Shown: piece by piece, positions 44,476 through 55,922 of the stretch
Layout: each line of letters begins with the position of its first letter
Numbering within the stretch: the first letter of the stretch is position 1
Source: Rapana venosa
Lineage: Eukaryota > Mollusca > Gastropoda > Neogastropoda > Muricidae
DNA length: 64,000 nucleotides
Direction: 5' to 3'
NCBI GenBank assembly: GCA_028751875.1
Contig: CM054154.1
Span: forward strand, 58,095,963 to 58,159,962
Notes under the pieces: model-generated
Told to the model about the DNA's origin: nothing
What the model saw: only the letters and a program-made list of their open reading frames with translations
Databases searched by the model: none
Program-made: the position numbers and the translations under genes

Positions 44476-45179
44476 GGAACAAACCATGACAATCCTCCTG
44501 TACAGACCAAGCTTTCAGTAACAGTGCTGATTGTGCTCATCACTTTCCTTTCTCCCCTTTCTTTTATTATTTTTATTTTTTTATTGTGTTCTTAAACTTT
44601 TTTTTTATTTATTAACTTTTAATTCTCTTTTTAAAACTCTATTTTCCAGGAACTGTGCTGTTTGTAGTTTGTGCTTATTATTCATATCTGGCATCTTTTA
44701 ATTACGGTGCTTTACTGTATTGTCCTCGCCTTGCTTGTTGAGGGTGATTTTTGGTTGCTTTGTTGTTTTGTTGTTGTGTTTTGCTTGGGGTTTTTTATGT
44801 TTGTCTTTTGTTTTTGTTTTGTTTTTTGTTTTTTTGTTTGTTTTTCCTTTAAAAATACTCCCCTTTCTCCCTCGGTAACCAACCACGCCAACCTGTAGAT
44901 TTTTATTTTATTTTATTTTATTCTTTTTGTTTTTTTTTTTCGTCAGACTACTGGTCAGACTGATTGAGTTATATTACACATTGTGTAAAGCTACAGAGTG
45001 GTAATTGGTTTTTCTTCTTCCTCACTTCACCCTTCCACCACTATACCCCTATCAAGTATTCACTCCCCCCTCCTATTTTATTATTATTCATTGTCTCTCT
45101 TTCTTCCTTATCTTCCACCATTCTTTACACATTAATACTTTTCCTCACAAAACTAACTTTAATAGATGTATTCAAGACA

Positions 45180-48095
45180 CAATTCATGCCCTCCAAGATG
45201 GCTTACCGAATTTGTCACCTAAATATAAACCCTGGCAAGTCAATAAAATCGAAGATATAACAATACTCATCACAAACCAAGCAAACATTTCATATACTAG
45301 GTGATTTTCCTCGAGTCAAGACTTAGAGAACACATAACCAACACTGACATTTCCATTCCCAGATATAAAATCATGCGAAAAGATCCGCAAAAGCCCCAAG
45401 AAACAGGTCTCTTAAATCTATAATTAGTGAGTCCTGTAACGTTCAAACGTCTTTTCCATCTTGAACCGTATGGAGTAGTATCCATCTTCTGGGATCGAAG
45501 TAGCTATAAAAGGTGCAGTCGCCTATTATAATGGGGTTGCTGCTACAGAAAACCAACAGAAAGAAAAAAAATTGGATAGACAAGTTTGACTCCATGATGA
45601 ACTTATCCTATTAGAATCGAGGGCAATTTATCTACTAGTGATTTTTATAATTGACCTAGCAAAAGTAAACAACCAATGGACCCAAGTTATTAACTCATTC
45701 AATCTCACCAATTAGTAATTCACCACAAGAGTCACACAAATTCTAACACAATCATTGATCACATCTATTATCAGACCCTAAAAAACATCATAGAACACTT
45801 GTGTCCCTGTACACAACTGTAGCGAACCACTACCCAGTCTGTACCACATGTCAAAAAAAGGAACAAAAATTCCTAAACCTGGCCATACAACTATAACCAA
45901 TCGCCCTTTTGCAAAATTTAAATGAGGCACTTTTTCTTACTAGAGGTTAAGCATTTCCATGCTCTCGGAACATTCAATATTACTGATCCAGACCTGGCCA
46001 TTGAGTTTCTGGAATAAAAGTTTTTTACTGAAAACTTATAACAAACATTCCCCATTAAAACCATAAGGATCAAACAGTCCGCAAACCACCTTGGTTACCA
46101 TGAAACTAGAAGAAGGCATGCTATCTTAGAGATTTCCTAAAAGAAATAAAATATTTTGAGGATGGCAAAAAATTAAGAAATGGCCATAAATTCACAAAAA
46201 AACCGGGCGGCAAGAGAAAAGGAAATATTTCCAAGATCTACTTTCATCCAAACAAAAATCAAAGACTGAATGGAACGGCAATCAATCAAAATAACAAATA
46301 ATCAATGTCTTCCAAAATCTAACGTAATTTAAAGATATTTTCTTCTGATAAACAAAACAATCACTTCATAATATTTTCTTGTAACATAAATAACAAATGA
46401 TAAATCGAAGTCCAATGACTCAATGAACTAAAACAATTCTGCCAAGAAAAGCGTATTCCCATCAAAACTCCACATAACCATCATATCTGTTTCTGAGGTC
46501 TACGATTACCTGACACACCTCAAACAATCAAGTACGCGGTGGTCTTGAGGAATAGATGGCCGAAATACTGAAACTCCTCAGCTCCAGTTTATTACAGACA
46601 CTCAGACACATATATATAACCTTTGCTCTTCATAAAAACTATTATTCCCCAAGCCTTCAAAACTGCTAAGGTGATTTCCGATCCACAGTCTGGAGGACAC
46701 TACTTCTGATCCCTCCAATTATAGGCCCAATCACTATTTTAAATCTTACCTTTCAAAACGCCTTGAACAACTATGTATAAACACATAGTGCATCATATAG
46801 ATATTAACAACTTACTTTACTCACCCAAATCAGTCCTGGATTTAAGAAAAAATCACTCGTGCAATACGGCATTAAACTAGTCTTGAAGACAAATGGCTGT
46901 CTAACATTATAACAATACATTTTGTGGAGTATTATTTGGTAGGATTTCAAAAAAAAGCATTTGATACACATTGGACCAGTAACTTCTCATTAAAAAGCTA
47001 GACTATAATAATCTCTCTACAAGATAACTCTTGAACTTCTTGCTTCTTATCTTACAAACAGGCAACAATGTGTTTCAATAGCACGTCCCACATCCACACT
47101 CAAACCCATCATTATGGAGTACCACAGGGATCCATCTTAGGACCAATTCTCTTTTCATTATACATAAATGACCTTCCTCTCCATATTCAATTCTAAATGC
47201 GAACTTTTTGCTGACGCCAAAACCATACATACAAGTCCTACTGACATTAACTCACTTGCAAAGACATTGCTAGAATAGCACTGATGAACTTGTCAAATGG
47301 ACGAAAAACAAAATCACATGACTATACACCCCCAAAAAACAAAATGCATGCTTATCACTACCAGACAAAAGCGACAAAATCTATCTAATATTTTCTCCGA
47401 TTCCATATTGAAAAGGGAAACAATAGACCAAGCCGTCTCACCACACCACAAAGTTTCTAGGAGTACCAATTAGATGAAAATCTCCAGCTGGTACCATCAC
47501 TTACCCATCTGTGCAAATAACATGTCTTCAAAGAGTATAACCAACTGACTAAAATCAAACATTTTCTTGACTTTTCATTCAAGAAAAATATTCTTTGCAA
47601 GCTTATAATACAATCCTCAATAGATTAATGCTTCAACCCTGTGGTAATTCTGCAGTGCAAACACTATGAACCATTATTAAAGTCTGTATAACACGTGTGC
47701 TCATAAACTGGTTCTTCTGAAGAGGACACCTTACTAGAAGTGGATGTTACCCAGTTAAATATTCTTCCCTACACCAAATGACTAAGATTTTAACAAAAGG
47801 AATCATGATGTTTAAGATAATGACAGGAACATTTTCCCTCATGCCCTTACAAGACAAGTTCCCAATGAATCATTCCAGAAATACCGAAAAGCCATGTGTC
47901 CCAATCCCAAGAATAGATTTGTTCAAATCTAGCTTACTTTACCTCAGGCCCTGTGCAGTGGAACTCCCTTCTCCTGACTCATTTTTAGACAACTCCCAAT
48001 CATTAACAATCTACAAAAGTCCATTTTTTTCATCCACTAAATGGCCCAAAATTTCAAAAATAAAAATCCACAATTGATCTGTTGGAAACAAAGTA
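45180..48095 (+). pseudogene. CR1-like ORF2: endonuclease and reverse transcriptase
   Basis: Opening MAYRICHLNINPGKSIKSKI at 45198-45257 is the N-terminal strand of the endonuclease. It goes on with SRLREHITNTDISIPRYKI, a degraded GDFN block (SDFYN, near 45640), NTIIDHIY near 45750 and ANHYPVC at about 45821-45841 where active members have SDH. The polymerase shows TTMYKHIVHHIDINNLL near 46770, KKAFDTHW near 46952, YGVPQGSILGPILFSLYIND at about 47113-47172, FADA at 47207-47218 (second catalytic Asp changed to Ala), KFLGVPIR near 47451 and PRIDLFKSSLLYLRP near 47909-47953. Many stops; inactive as written. It belongs with the esterase ORF1 upstream. Confidence 0.85.
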
Positions 48096-48129
48096 AATAT
48101 ATCCTCCCTATGCATTATACCAAATTATC

Positions 48130-48204
48130 CTCTCTCTCTCTCTCTCTCTCCTCACTCCATCTCTCTCTCTCTCTTCTCTCTCCTCTCTCTCTCTCTCTCT
48201 CTCT
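48130..48204. repeat. (TC)n tract at the CR1 3' end
   Basis: TC runs with ACTCCA and TTC interruptions, just after the polymerase end. Confidence 0.95.
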
Positions 48205-49200
48205 GTAACTGACATTAGTGAGCTAGACTTTGAATTGTAATGTGTTGTGTGCCCAGTGTGTTGCCCTTGGCTTGTTTTGATTTTGTTAACAATGAACTTG
48301 TCTGAGTTTTTTCCTCCCCCCTTAAAATGAAGTTTTGGGTTGTAATTTTGTTGCTAATGCAGAAATGGTATGGATTGTTTAATTTGCAATGTTCTGATTG
48401 ACAATTTCATTACTTCTGTGGACTTTTGTATCTATTCTACTAATGTGTATATAGGATTGCGCATGCATGAATATGTGTTGTATTAGTGTGTGTATGTGTG
48501 TATGTGTGTGTCCAGTGAGTAGTAATGAGCGCCCATGCACAGTGTGTGCAGATGAGAGCGGAAAGAAAGCAGTTCTGTGTGTTTTTGTTGAAATAGCTGA
48601 TGTTAGATGGTCATTTTTCTTGATGCTTTGTGGCTTGCTGTCTTCGTACATCAAATAATGTTTATTTCCTGGTTTTGTCTGTTACAAATGTACGGTTATG
48701 ATATTTTGATAATTATGACATGTGTCTATTATCTTGTATGTGAGGAAATGTCTTGCGAATGGATATGTATCCAGGATGGGGTGTGTGTGTGTGTGTGGTG
48801 TGTGTTTATGTGTGTGTAGTGTGTATGTGTGAGAGAGTGTGTGTGTGTGTTGTGGTGTGTGCGTGGTATAACGTGCGTAAGTGTGTGTGTATGTGTGTGT
48901 ATGTGTAGATGTGTTGTGTGTGTGTGTGTTGCAGCGCCCAAGCCACGCTTGATTATCTAGTCTGGACTTTTGGGGTTTAGTTTAGTTAGGGAGTTAGGAG
49001 GGGAGTGTTTTGTGGGTCTTTTTCTGTTTAATGGTTTTGTTTATTCATTTGATTTTGCGATTTCTTGATTTTTCAACAATTGAAGGAGTTTGAGTGAAAG
49101 ATTTCATTGTTATTTGAAATGATCTGTTTGTTATTAATTGATTTATACTTATGTGTAACAAGTAGTTACCTTGAATGGTGTAGGTTTCCCAGCCCCCGGG
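48205..49200. other. No gene seen; GT microsatellites
   Basis: Unique AT-rich sequence with GT tracts at 48484-48512 and 48780-48935. No motif recognised. Confidence 0.45.
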
Positions 49201-49207
49201 GTTAGTG

Positions 49208-49280
49208 GGGGGGGGGGGGCCCCCCAAAAATTTTGGGGTGGGGGGGGGGAGGGGGGTTTTTTTTGGGGGGGGGGGGGGGG
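49208..49280. other. G-rich junk next to gap 2
   Basis: Runs of G with short C, T and A interruptions leading straight into the N gap. Confidence 0.8.
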
Positions 49281-49780
49281 NNNNNNNNNNNNNNNNNNNN
49301 NNNNNNNNNNNNNNNNNNNNNNNNNNNNNNNNNNNNNNNNNNNNNNNNNNNNNNNNNNNNNNNNNNNNNNNNNNNNNNNNNNNNNNNNNNNNNNNNNNNN
49401 NNNNNNNNNNNNNNNNNNNNNNNNNNNNNNNNNNNNNNNNNNNNNNNNNNNNNNNNNNNNNNNNNNNNNNNNNNNNNNNNNNNNNNNNNNNNNNNNNNNN
49501 NNNNNNNNNNNNNNNNNNNNNNNNNNNNNNNNNNNNNNNNNNNNNNNNNNNNNNNNNNNNNNNNNNNNNNNNNNNNNNNNNNNNNNNNNNNNNNNNNNNN
49601 NNNNNNNNNNNNNNNNNNNNNNNNNNNNNNNNNNNNNNNNNNNNNNNNNNNNNNNNNNNNNNNNNNNNNNNNNNNNNNNNNNNNNNNNNNNNNNNNNNNN
49701 NNNNNNNNNNNNNNNNNNNNNNNNNNNNNNNNNNNNNNNNNNNNNNNNNNNNNNNNNNNNNNNNNNNNNNNNNNNNNNNN
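49281..49780. other. Assembly gap, 500 N
   Basis: Exactly 500 N. Falls between the two converging CR1-like elements. Confidence 0.99.
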
Positions 49781-49804
49781 TTTTATAAAAGTTTTTTTTA
49801 AAAA

Positions 49805-50053
49805 TCACAAATAATACTCCAAAAAAAATTTTTTGGGCATTAAGTTTGACAGCCAATTGTCTACAAGACTAGTTAATGCCGTATGGCACGAGTGATTGTT
49901 TCTAAATCCAGACTGATTTGGGTGAAGTAAGTTGTTAATATCTATATGATGGACTATGTGTTTATTCATATGTTTTTCCAAGGGTTTTGAAAGGTAAGAT
50001 AAAATAGAGATTGACGAGAAAAGAAGAAAAAAGGGAAAAAAAGAAAATTCCAC
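49805..50053 (-). pseudogene. CR1-like reverse transcriptase fragment of the inverted copy
   Basis: Minus strand from 50012: YLSKPLEKHMNKHIVHHIDI, NNLLHPNQSGFRNNHSCHTA, LTSLVDNWLSN. This is the fingers region before the first palm motif and matches MYKHIVHHIDINNLL of the sense element near 46770. It follows directly on the ORF1-ORF2 spacer of the inverted copy (50060), so the endonuclease and the first part of the polymerase are deleted. The frame is open and well read up to the noisy edge of gap 2. Confidence 0.85.
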
Positions 50054-50379
50054 AGGTGGCGTGGTTGGTTACCGAGAGAAAGGGGAGATATTAAAAAAAA
50101 GACCAAAAACAACAACAACAACAACAACAACAGAAGCGACCAAATCACCCTCAACAAGCGAGGTGAGACAATACAGTAAAGCACCTGTAAATAAAGGATG
50201 CCAGAATATGAATAATAAGCACAACTACAATCAGCACAGTTCCTGGAAAATATGATTTTAAAAGAGAATTTTTTTTTAAAGTAAGAACAAATAACAAAGA
50301 AAAGAAAAGAGAAAAGAAAGTGATGAGCACATTCAGCACTGTTCCAGAAAGCTTGGTCCTGGTGCAGGAGATTGACACT

Positions 50380-50995
50380 GGTTGTCCTGTCACTGTTTGC
50401 TTCACACTGCAGCACTGGGTGGGCGTGTCTCCAGCACAGAATACAGATTTATGATATAAAATTAAACTGTCTGCTTCACACTGCAGCACTGGGTGGGCGT
50501 GTCTCCAGCACAGAATACAGATATATGATATAAAATTAAACTGTCTGCTTCACACTGCAGCACTGGGTGGGCGTGTCTCCAGCACAGAATACAGATTTAT
50601 GATATAAAATTAAACTGTCTGCTTCACACTGCAGCACTGGGTGGGCGTGTCTCCAGCACAGAATACAGATATATGATATAAAATTAAACTGTCTGCTTCA
50701 CACTGCAGCACTGGGTGGGCGTGTCTCCAGCACAGAATACAGATTTATGATATAAAATTAAACTGTCTGCTTCACACTGCAGCACTGGGTGGGCGTGTCT
50801 CCAGCACAGAATACAGATATATGATATAAAATTAAACTGTCTGCTTCACACTGCAGCACTGGGTGGGCGTGTCTCCAGCACAGAATACAGATATATGATA
50901 TAAAATTAAACTGTCTGCTTCACACTGCAGCACTGGGTGGGCGTGTCTCCAGCACAGAATACAGATTTATGATATAAAATTAAACTGTCACCAAA
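50380..50995. repeat. 74-bp minisatellite, eight units, alternating variants
   Basis: GCAGCACTGGGTGGGCGTGT starts at 50409, 50483, 50557, 50631, 50705, 50779, 50853 and 50927, always 74 bases apart. Units differ at one position in GATTTATG or GATATATG, in the order T, A, T, A, T, A, A, T, so the array is mostly built from 148-bp pairs. It lies between ORF1 and ORF2 of the inverted CR1-like element. Confidence 0.97.
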
Positions 50996-51130
50996 TTGAC
51001 ATTTCAAGGCCATGGGTAGCAGAACACAGGAGTAAGTCCTTGTAAGATGTTATGCAACTTCTAACTAATGAGTGGTTAAGGGAAGTGTTTATACACATGC
51101 ATGCAGTATGAACGCACATACAAATCCTTG

Positions 51131-51134
<4 letters not shown>

Positions 51135-51165
<31 letters not shown>

Positions 51166-51250
51166 GCACACATACACACACATAGGTGTACCTGCATACC
51201 CACCCACACCCACACCCACCCACACCCACACCCACCCACCCACCCACTCC
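51135..51250. repeat. (CA)n and CCCACACC microsatellite
   Basis: CA run at 51135-51162 and CCCACCCACAC units at 51198-51248. Confidence 0.94.
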
Positions 51251-51562
51251 ACCACACACCCTTAATGTGGAACATTGGTAGGTGAGAATTTGTCCACCAG
51301 AGTTTTCTTAGTGTAACCCTAGACAGAAAGTTGGAGCTGGGTGAAGTCTGGTGGCGGACAACTGCTGGGTAGGGTGGGGGCTGGCGGTGGGGAGGAGGTA
51401 GGGTCGTCACATATCGTAGACGTGGGAGAGTTTGTCTGTTGGCCCAGACACCGTTACAGGGGTTTGAGGGGAGGTTGGCGTCCTGACATCCGCGATTGAA
51501 AAAGGGTATCCAGGGACATGATACCCTTTTGAAGCAGAGGTAAGGGTTGCGTCCTCTGTACG

Positions 51563-53567
51563 TCAGTGGGCCGTGTAGTTGGGGTCGTCAGGAGAGGCTG
51601 TCGTTGGTGTTCGGGGGTCGGCGTATTTGAGGCTGTACGCTAACCTGTCTGTACCTTTGGGGCTGGGATGGAAAGGGTCAGAATATAAATCTTTGCGTGG
51701 GGCCCCACTAGCAGTTGTAAATATGGCAGCGTGGTCTGCAAACGTGATGTTTTCTGCAGAACACACTTTGGCAAGGGACATATTGGATAAGTGAACGGTC
51801 TTCTTTAGAGGATGTCGACCCATTGGGGGGATAATGGACGATGCCAGCAGCCTGGCTTGGGGGAACACATGCTTGATATTTCTGATAAGTTGTGTCCATT
51901 TATTGTCTGTGATTGATGTATGTTTGCATGTGTTGATTCCAGTATGAAAAATGAGGTGCTGTACTTCTTTGTTGCGGGGAATGTGTTGAAGCCAATGAAT
52001 AAGGTCATCAACTGTGAGACCTGAGATGCTGATGTTTTGATTTCTGCCTTTGTAATATAGAATATCTGACTTGATGTGTCGTGTCACTGAGTCACCCAGG
52101 ATGAGATTCGTTGTGCTGGAGTGTACTCTTTGTACTGCTAGTTGTTGGCGTGGTGTGAGGGTGTTGTTGGTAGTAGTCTGAGGTGCTTCAGAAGTGTGTG
52201 ATTGCAGTTTGTCTTTTCTTTTTCTTTGAGGGACTGTTGTCCAAACATTTGGGTTTGGGTCTTTCTCCTCCGTGTTGTCACGGGTTTGTTTGCCAGAGTC
52301 TGTTTGGTTGTTGATGCTGACAGTTTTGGCAGTGTTGCTTGTGGCTTGGTTGTTGATTTATTCAGTAATGTCGGATGCTTGTTTACCAGAGTCTGTTTGG
52401 TTGTTGATGTTCACAGTATTGTCCATGGCTTGTAGTGAAGTTGTTGAGTCAGGTGGAGTTGGCTTCTGGTCAGTGTTTTCATGTGTACATTGATTTGTGT
52501 TTTCGTCGTAGTGGTAGAGAAGAGAGAATCTGTTGGTGGTTAGGGAAGGATGATAGTAAGGAGTCCTGTTCTTTGTCTGACTGCGTGTGTGAGGTTGAGT
52601 CTTTGTGTGTGTGTGCTTTTGATAGTGTGCGTTTCAGTTCCGTGAGTTCTGACTTCAAGTCGTGGTTTTCTGTTTGCAGTGTGAGAATAGTTTTGGTGAG
52701 GGAACCCAATGCTTTGGTGGTTTTTTGTATTGAGCAAGACAGTGAGTGTATCTTTTGCTTCAGTCGTTGTGATGTTTGGGTAACTGTTTGTTTGCACAGG
52801 AAACGAGGAAAGCGATGTGATTTTTGGTGAGAGCGGGTAACTGATGGTGCAACGTGTTGCACAGTATGGATGAGTGTGTTTTGTGTGCTGTTTTTGGACT
52901 GAATGTTAGATGGACTGCTTTTTGTTGAGTGATGGAGAACTTGCGTCTGCACAGGGTGTGAATGTGGTGTTTGTGCTGTGTTTTGTGGAGTGGTTTGTGT
53001 TGTGTTCCCCTCTGCTGAAGTTACCTGGGCTGGCTGCTGAACTGGTGGGGATGAGGGTGGTGATGGATCAGACAGTGGAACATCAGGACTGGGTGGTGGG
53101 CTGGTGGTGACATTGGTCAATGGGAGCAATCTGGTTGGGGCAGGACTCCTGGATGGGGAGGGGATGTCCTGGGGAGTTATTCCGCCAGAGGGGGAAGGTT
53201 TGGGTTGGGGTAGAGGTACTTCGGACAGGTCACGCACAGCCTCGTCCAGGTTTGGCTGGGCTTCTTTCTGTGTCAAGCAGAAGATGGCTCGGATCACTTG
53301 TATCAGAGTCTGAAATTCTTTTTTGAGCCATCGTCTGCACAGGTTGCCTTGCACAAGTACAGTTCCTGTTGTGTAAAAAGTGGTGATGGTGATCAGTTTC
53401 TTGTCTCCACAATTCACTTGTATTTTAGTTTTATAAAGTTCTTCACTAGGTAGGGTGGTGGGAATGCTGGTTAGGTCTCTATTTTCACTGAGGGAAATGG
53501 GTTTGTTAGGTTTGGCAAAGTCATTCCAACAAACGCTAAAGGCGGATTGATCGTTTACATTGTGCAT
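51563..53567 (-). CDS. CR1-like ORF1 with coiled coil and SGNH esterase, inverted copy
   Basis: Best ORF1 in the window. The start is placed at the Met of MHNVNDQSAFSVCWNDF (53567); the open frame before it only encodes the TC tract. Order: N-terminal domain of ~110 residues (AKPNKPISLSENRDL; KLITITTFYTTGTVLVQGNL); Pro/Ser/Thr-rich linker; coiled coil (LGSLTKTILTLQTENHDL) near 52700; after a frame change near 52480, two NINNQTDSGK repeats; then the esterase. Catalytic blocks: GDS at 52096-52088, TGIN at 51943-51932, DPFH at 51679-51668, giving Ser, Asn, Asp and His of the SGNH type. The frame is interrupted by at least one shift and one stop (near 52355), so it is probably a pseudogene. No signal peptide. 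Confidence 0.75.
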
Positions 53568-53677
53568 GTAGCGTTTGTAGAAGATCACTCTGGCCAAAGG
53601 GAGCAATTGAAAAGGGACTCTAAAAGTTAACTGTTTTGGGTTAATTTTTATGTCTATTTGGGGGGCCCAGTCACACT

Positions 53678-53795
<118 letters not shown>

Positions 53796-53869
53796 GAACA
53801 CGACATGAAGCACTGACAGACAGGAGAAAAGGGATGGTGTCCAAACAGCAGCAGGCAGGTTTCATATTG

Positions 53870-54560
53870 TCACTGTCGTTTCCATATCCTCAGCCAGGTG
53901 TGTTCATTCATGGCCTTAGACAGCACTTCATTGACGTTCATTGTGGTATCTAATATAAGAGTCCGCCCATTCTTCATTTTATCAAGGATTTTGCTGTTCG
54001 ACGACCATGCTGCCATGGTTGCCATATGATCGGATGCTTTCTTTAAGAGTTTATAGTTTGTTTGAGTGAGATCCTCTCCCACCGACACACCAGACTGTTT
54101 CAGCTTGCGGCGGTCCGCCAGAACTTGTCCCCTCAGCCTCCTGGAGAAGAAGCGTGCGATGATGGGGCGTGGCCTGCTTCCTCCTGGCTTGCCCACACGG
54201 TGGGCAATTTCAAGGTCTGCTGTAGACACCCTCACCCCGATTTTCTTGTCCATTCTTAAAGTTCATCTCTTCTCTCATTTGCTTTATTTCATCCTTCATT
54301 TCTTGTATATCTTCTTTTGTTGAGACGTTGCACAGTTTTTGTCTAATTTCTTCTAGGAGCTCTTCAGAGCCCATGATGTGACTGTCCTCACTGCCCACAC
54401 TGCCTGTCCTGGCCTTCTTCTTCTTCCTCTCCTCCTCCTGTCTCCCCCTGCTGCTGGGCTGCTCGGGGCTGGCACAGGAATCACTGGTGGAGGAAGCGGA
54501 AGGATTCTTCCTCTTACCTGACGATCTTCCCGCAAAATACTTTGTCAGTGAGCTTGTCAT
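53870..54560 (-). pseudogene. L1-like ORF1 protein, internally deleted
   Basis: Minus strand starts with MTSSLTKYFAGRSSGKRK at 54560 followed by a Ser-rich and Lys/Glu-rich N-terminal part and a heptad-like stretch (EELLEEIRQKLCNV, IQEMKDEIKQMREE). Near 54245 the frame shifts to KKIGVRVSTADLEIAHRVGK, then RPRPIIARFFSRRLRGQVL, SVGEDLTQTNYKLLKKASDH and MNVNEVL (end near 53900). The second half matches the end of the RRM and the C-terminal domain of L1-type ORF1 proteins (HRxG...RPRxIIxxF, then EDLT). The main coiled coil and the first RRM half are missing between the two parts. A different family from 26100-26830. Confidence 0.7.
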
Positions 54561-54564
54561 GCTC

Positions 54565-55395
54565 TCCTGATACTGTGCATTTTGTCTGGATCTTTCGATT
54601 GTGTATTTTGTTTAAGAGTAACTATAGTACACTTCCACAGTGAAAACCTGCAAAACTGTTGTTGTTGTTGTTGTTGTTTTTCCTTTTTTTGTCTGTTTGA
54701 AGTACATGAATCCGATCATGTAGTGTTTCTAATTGTGTTTATATACGAAGAGCACCGTCTGTACCTACCTGAATAACTTTACGTTGCAATGTAGCTACTG
54801 TTCATCCATTACGACATTTCTTACTTGGTATCATCATTTCATCAGGGGGATTTCCCGCAGCCACGTTATCACTCACTGAGCCATTTACAGACTGGTATAT
54901 TTCGACAACATAATGATTCTGCGCCCACTTCCTGCTTTTGAAATTCGTATTTAAGTCTGAACAAATTTCACACTTAGCAATGGCTTGTGGGGAAAAAAAG
55001 CCACTGAGCATAGCACTGGATGGAGAGAGCAAACCAAAACACGTCCCTCTCCGACCTGAGCGCTAGTCAGAGTCCTGGTTTGTAAAAAAATTTCTACAAC
55101 ACTTATAATAAATTGATATTATAAGTCTTAACATTAAGTTAGAATACAGTTTATATTTGCAAACATTACGCAAAACACCAATACAAGTTTCTACAATTCC
55201 TATTAGCTATTAATATCTGAAGTCCACAGATGTCGTTTAGTCCATTTCTGCAAGCTAACGATCAATAAGCTTATGACGTGATTCACACAGACAACCTTTT
55301 ATATTGTATAATCATAATCATATTCAGTCATATTCACCCCATACTGATTTGATCAGAAAAAAACATTTCAGTATCTCAGAAACCCTTGTCCATCT
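54565..55395. other. No recognised gene
   Basis: A minus-strand frame at 55032-54802 (76 codons, with CEIC) shows no family resemblance. The rest is AT-rich unique sequence with a GTTGTT run near 54658. Confidence 0.35.
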
Positions 55396-55401
55396 CTCTT
55401 G

Positions 55402-55573
55402 AGACTTTGGCCACAACAGCTCACACACTCTCCTAGTCTGTTTTTTTCATAAACATTCTTTACTTTACGCCAATGTCTTATACTACCAATGTCTTATGAC
55501 TTTGACCACAACTCACACACTCTTGTAAGTCTGTTTTTCATGAACATTCTTTTCTTTACGCCAATGTCTTATA
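55402..55573. repeat. Two-unit tandem repeat of about 95 bases
   Basis: GACTTTGGCCACAACAGCTC to CGCCAATGTCTTAT (55402-55480) repeats as GACTTTGACCACAACTCACA to CGCCAATGTCTTAT (55498-55573), with a CCAATGTCTTAT piece in between. Confidence 0.85.
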
Positions 55574-55922
55574 ACTTGTACTGAAAACTATAATTTCAAT
55601 GGTAGACACTTATATGTACCTGTTAGATGTATTAATAGGGAATTTCATAACTTGCCCAATAGTGAATAATTGTATAATGTATCTTTTTCATTTTAACCGT
55701 AACTCAGATTCTAAAATTTCAGTACTTTATGTAGCAATCAGTTGAACTTTTGAACCAAATATTTTTCGGTGAACATTATAGGTGCTTCATTTCTAAACCA
55801 GTACAATGAGTTATAATAAACGAGAAAGCAATCTGGCCGGTTTGCATAGGATCCTATAAGCCATGAATAATAATGCTTGTATTGTTACATGAACACCCGA
55901 TTACAATTTCACGGCTCTCTAT
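55574..55922. other. No recognised feature
   Basis: AT-rich unique sequence before the trinucleotide array. Confidence 0.4.

Larger units (their letters stand above)
41330..44910. repeat. Inverted repeat arm 1 (CR1 ORF1 and spacer)
   Basis: The reverse complement of 50040-53690 matches this stretch in full order: CT tract, ORF1, proline-rich end, GT run, a short unique part with CACTCATTATTAGGAAGTTG, the 74-bp minisatellite and the TTGGTTGCTT/GTTGTTG stretch before ACCAACCACGCCAACCTG. The arms differ by many indels, by a poly-G block in arm 1 and by the number of minisatellite units. Confidence 0.92.

Noticed and set aside
49149..49856. Frames across the second gap
   Set aside because: Same reason: 500 N plus adjacent G-rich junk.
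50380..50995. CRISPR-like array
   Set aside because: The 74-bp units are directly adjacent without unique spacers, and the setting is a eukaryotic retrotransposon; it is a minisatellite.
51563..52110. Host GDSL esterase gene
   Set aside because: It is preceded by a coiled-coil ORF1, occurs twice as an inverted repeat, and one copy is followed by a CR1-like ORF2; a retrotransposon ORF1 explains this better.
54802..55032. Host gene exon on the minus strand (CEIC-containing frame)
   Set aside because: 76 codons, no recognised domain, no visible splice structure or partner exons.
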